This document shows, one piece after another, positions 4,176-5,823 of a stretch of DNA of 5,823 bases. The translations under genes were made by a program, and so were the position numbers. Under the pieces are notes generated by a model. It was not told the origin of the DNA. It saw nothing but the letters and a program-made list of their open reading frames with translations, and ran no database searches. The DNA is from Acidobacteriota bacterium. Lineage in GTDB: Bacteria; Acidobacteriota; Terriglobia; Terriglobales; Acidobacteriaceae. Numbering within the stretch: the stretch's first letter is position 1; each line of letters starts with the position of its first letter. The stretch is from assembly GCA_021801945.1 (NCBI GenBank), contig JAKABE010000232.1:1-5823 (forward strand). Direction: 5' to 3'.

Positions 4176-5823
4176 TTACCGGGAAACAGGCTCCGCCTTT
4201 GCTGCGGACGCATTCCCATCGCACGGCTTGCCATCGCAAAGCGCGCCCGTGATGCCTTTGCCTTCGGTGATGGTGTAGATGCGATCCACTGCGGGAAGCT
4301 TGACCTTCTCCACCTTGCCGTCAGGCCAGTGAATCTCCGCCGTGCCAGGATCAGTTGCGTTGCCGAGACCAAAGTGCGGCCGCATATCGTTGGACGAGAG
4401 ATAGCTGCCGCCGCTAAGCACATCTTCGCGCTGGCGCAGGCCGTCGGCGTTGAGGTAGACCGTTGCACCCACTGCGTCGCGTGGGCTCTTGGGCCCACCG
4501 ATCAGCCTCATCTCCACCCAATTGTGGTGATCTGGATTGACATTGCGAAGCAACACCGGGACGCCGTCCATGTTATTGATGACAACGTCAATCTTGCCGT
4601 CGTTGAACAAGTCGCCGAAGGCCGCGCCGCGACCCACGCTGACGACGGCCAGGCCGGTCCCCTCTACGGCGGGAACGAGGGCGAATTTTCCATTCTTTAG
4701 GTTGTGATAGAGTAGCGGGCGTTCGGCATAGCTCTCACCCCACTCCGGATGCTGGTCGACCTGGGGATAGACATGGCCGTTGATGATCAGCAGATCCTTC
4801 CAGCCGTCGTTGTCGTAGTCAAGAAAGCCATCGCCGAAGCTAACAAAGGGAATAGAAGACTGGGCAATGCCGGCCTGATAGCTCACATCGGTGAAATTCC
4901 CGTGACAGTCGTTTTGGAACAAGACGTTATAGTCGTCGGCAAAGTCAGTGTTAACGATATCGAGACAGCCATTATTCAGATAATCTCCGGCAGCGATGCC
5001 CATATTGGCAATTTCGCGTCCACTCCCGTTGAGCGCGTATCCGCTCATATAACTGTCGTCTTCGAAGGTTCCATTGCCCTTGTTGATGTAAAGATAGTTC
5101 GGCGTGGAATCGTCGGCCACCATCAGGTCAGGCTTGCCGTCGTTGTTCACGTCGGCGAACAGAGTGCCAAGAGCGTAATATCGGTTGGGGTCGTTGACGC
5201 CCAGTTTTTTGCTTACGTCGGTAAAGGTCCCATTGCCGTTATTGTGGAACAGATGGTCCTGTTCTCCCTCCAGGCCGCGCGGTCCGCACATCACGTTCAC
5301 TCCGCGATACTGGCAGAAGGCATAGCCCATGGCCTTGGAACCGGAGAGCGGAGGATTCTTGAGGTCCATATGGATATAGCCGCCGACAAATAGATCCAGA
5401 TTGCCATCGCCATCGTAATCGCCGAAGGTGGCGCCGGTAGACCAAAACGGCGTGCCTGTCCCTCTGTCCAGGGCTACGCCGGCCTGCTCGGCAACGTCGG
5501 TGAAGGTGCCATCATGATTGTTGCGATATAGGCGGTTTTTGCCGTAATTGGTTACGTAAATGTCGGGCCAGCCATCGTTATTGTAGTCACCGACCGCACA
5601 GCCAAAGCCCCACCGGTCGTTCGTCACGCCGGCGAATTTGGCAACGTTGGTGAAGGTGCCGTCGCGGTTATTGCGGAAGAGCGCGGCCTCGGGCGGTTTG
5701 GTTTTTCCGTCCAGCGCGTCATAGGTCGAGCCGTTAACAAGAAAGATGTCGAGCCAACCGTCATTGTTGTAGTCGAGCAGGCATACGCCCGGACCCTTGG
5801 CCTCCAAGATCAGGCGCTTGGCA
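4176..5823 (-). CDS. CRTAC1-type FG-GAP/ASPIC-UnbV secreted protein, N-terminus outside window
   Basis: Partial: the frame is open through the right edge (AKRLILEAKGPG reads into the first repeat). The first in-frame start-like codon, a TTG at 5807, is therefore internal. Counting that codon as residue 1, 543 residues are visible. Seven calcium-loop motifs of the FG-GAP/VCBS type are seen: DYNNDGWLD (12), DYNNDGWPD (74), DYDGDGNLD (130), DVNNDGKPD (219), a degenerate DYLNNGCLD (275), DYDNDGWKD (330) and DLFNDGKID (399). Many pair with an NNxDGTFTDV strand. Together they predict an extracellular beta-propeller. A CQYRGVNVMCGPRGL segment (165-179) is typical of this family. The ASPIC/UnbV domain covers about 446-515 (VGATVYL, HFGLG, IHWPDG). 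The end carries a CDGKPC pair. Family members are exported and common in Acidobacteriota and Planctomycetes; their substrates are mostly unknown, with adhesion or carbohydrate binding suggested. The missing part should hold the signal peptide. Confidence 0.93.
   Translation of the reverse strand, partial: AKRLILEAKGPGVCLLDYNNDGWLDIFLVNGSTYDALDGKTKPPEAALFRNNRDGTFTNVAKFAGVTNDRWGFGCAVGDYNNDGWPDIYVTNYGKNRLYRNNHDGTFTDVAEQAGVALDRGTGTPFWSTGATFGDYDGDGNLDLFVGGYIHMDLKNPPLSGSKAMGYAFCQYRGVNVMCGPRGLEGEQDHLFHNNGNGTFTDVSKKLGVNDPNRYYALGTLFADVNNDGKPDLMVADDSTPNYLYINKGNGTFEDDSYMSGYALNGSGREIANMGIAAGDYLNNGCLDIVNTDFADDYNVLFQNDCHGNFTDVSYQAGIAQSSIPFVSFGDGFLDYDNDGWKDLLIINGHVYPQVDQHPEWGESYAERPLLYHNLKNGKFALVPAVEGTGLAVVSVGRGAAFGDLFNDGKIDVVINNMDGVPVLLRNVNPDHHNWVEMRLIGGPKSPRDAVGATVYLNADGLRQREDVLSGGSYLSSNDMRPHFGLGNATDPGTAEIHWPDGKVEKVKLPAVDRIYTITEGKGITGALCDGKPCDGNASAAKAEPVSR

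Noticed and set aside
3853..4278. 141-codon plus-strand frame across the spacer
   Set aside because: It runs antisense into the end of the propeller gene and through the terminator, has no ribosome site and resembles no protein.
4749..5393. 214-codon plus-strand frame rich in Val/Ile
   Set aside because: It is antisense to the FG-GAP repeats; its regular composition is a mirror of the repeated calcium-loop codons.

Overview
The window carries a tight gene set read entirely on the minus strand. It looks like a chromosomal piece of a GC-rich soil-type bacterium, most likely an Acidobacteriota. This rests on the large secreted CRTAC1-type (FG-GAP/ASPIC-UnbV) protein and on a signal-peptide TPR protein sitting directly before rnc and lepB. 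The phylum call is inference from gene content and style; no marker such as rRNA is present.

Layout, in the direction of transcription (right to left). (1) 5823-4176 is the C-terminal part of a secreted FG-GAP/VCBS beta-propeller protein with a terminal ASPIC/UnbV domain; its N-terminus lies beyond the right edge. (2) 4175-3693 is a 483-nt spacer. It holds three hairpins after the propeller gene, the last followed by a T-run (a good intrinsic terminator at 4060-4088). It then holds a gene-free stretch with a 13-bp bulged inverted repeat (3945-3985), a pair of direct repeats (3749-3778) and a good sigma70-type promoter (3711-3739). (3) 3692-1884 is an exported protein with a degenerate zinc-peptidase-like centre and C-terminal TPR-like helices. 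(4) 1883-1764 is a short leader with a bulged hairpin. (5) 1763-948 is ribonuclease III (rnc). (6) 951-169 is signal peptidase I (lepB), overlapping rnc by ATGA. (7) From 126 to the left edge, an open frame on the same strand may be the start of the next gene.

How the genes relate: the promoter at 3711-3739 probably drives the TPR-protein gene, rnc and lepB as one transcript, since no terminator is visible between them and rnc/lepB look translationally coupled. RNase III processes structured RNA and signal peptidase I releases exported proteins, which would include both secreted proteins here. Any specific link between the exported TPR protein and rnc/lepB is unproven. I see no mobile element, CRISPR array, tRNA or rRNA. 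The points most worth a second look are the degenerate HExxH-like motif in the TPR protein, the Asp-to-Asn change at an RNase III metal-site position, the hairpin placed exactly between the TPR stop codon and rnc, and the repeat elements upstream of the operon promoter.
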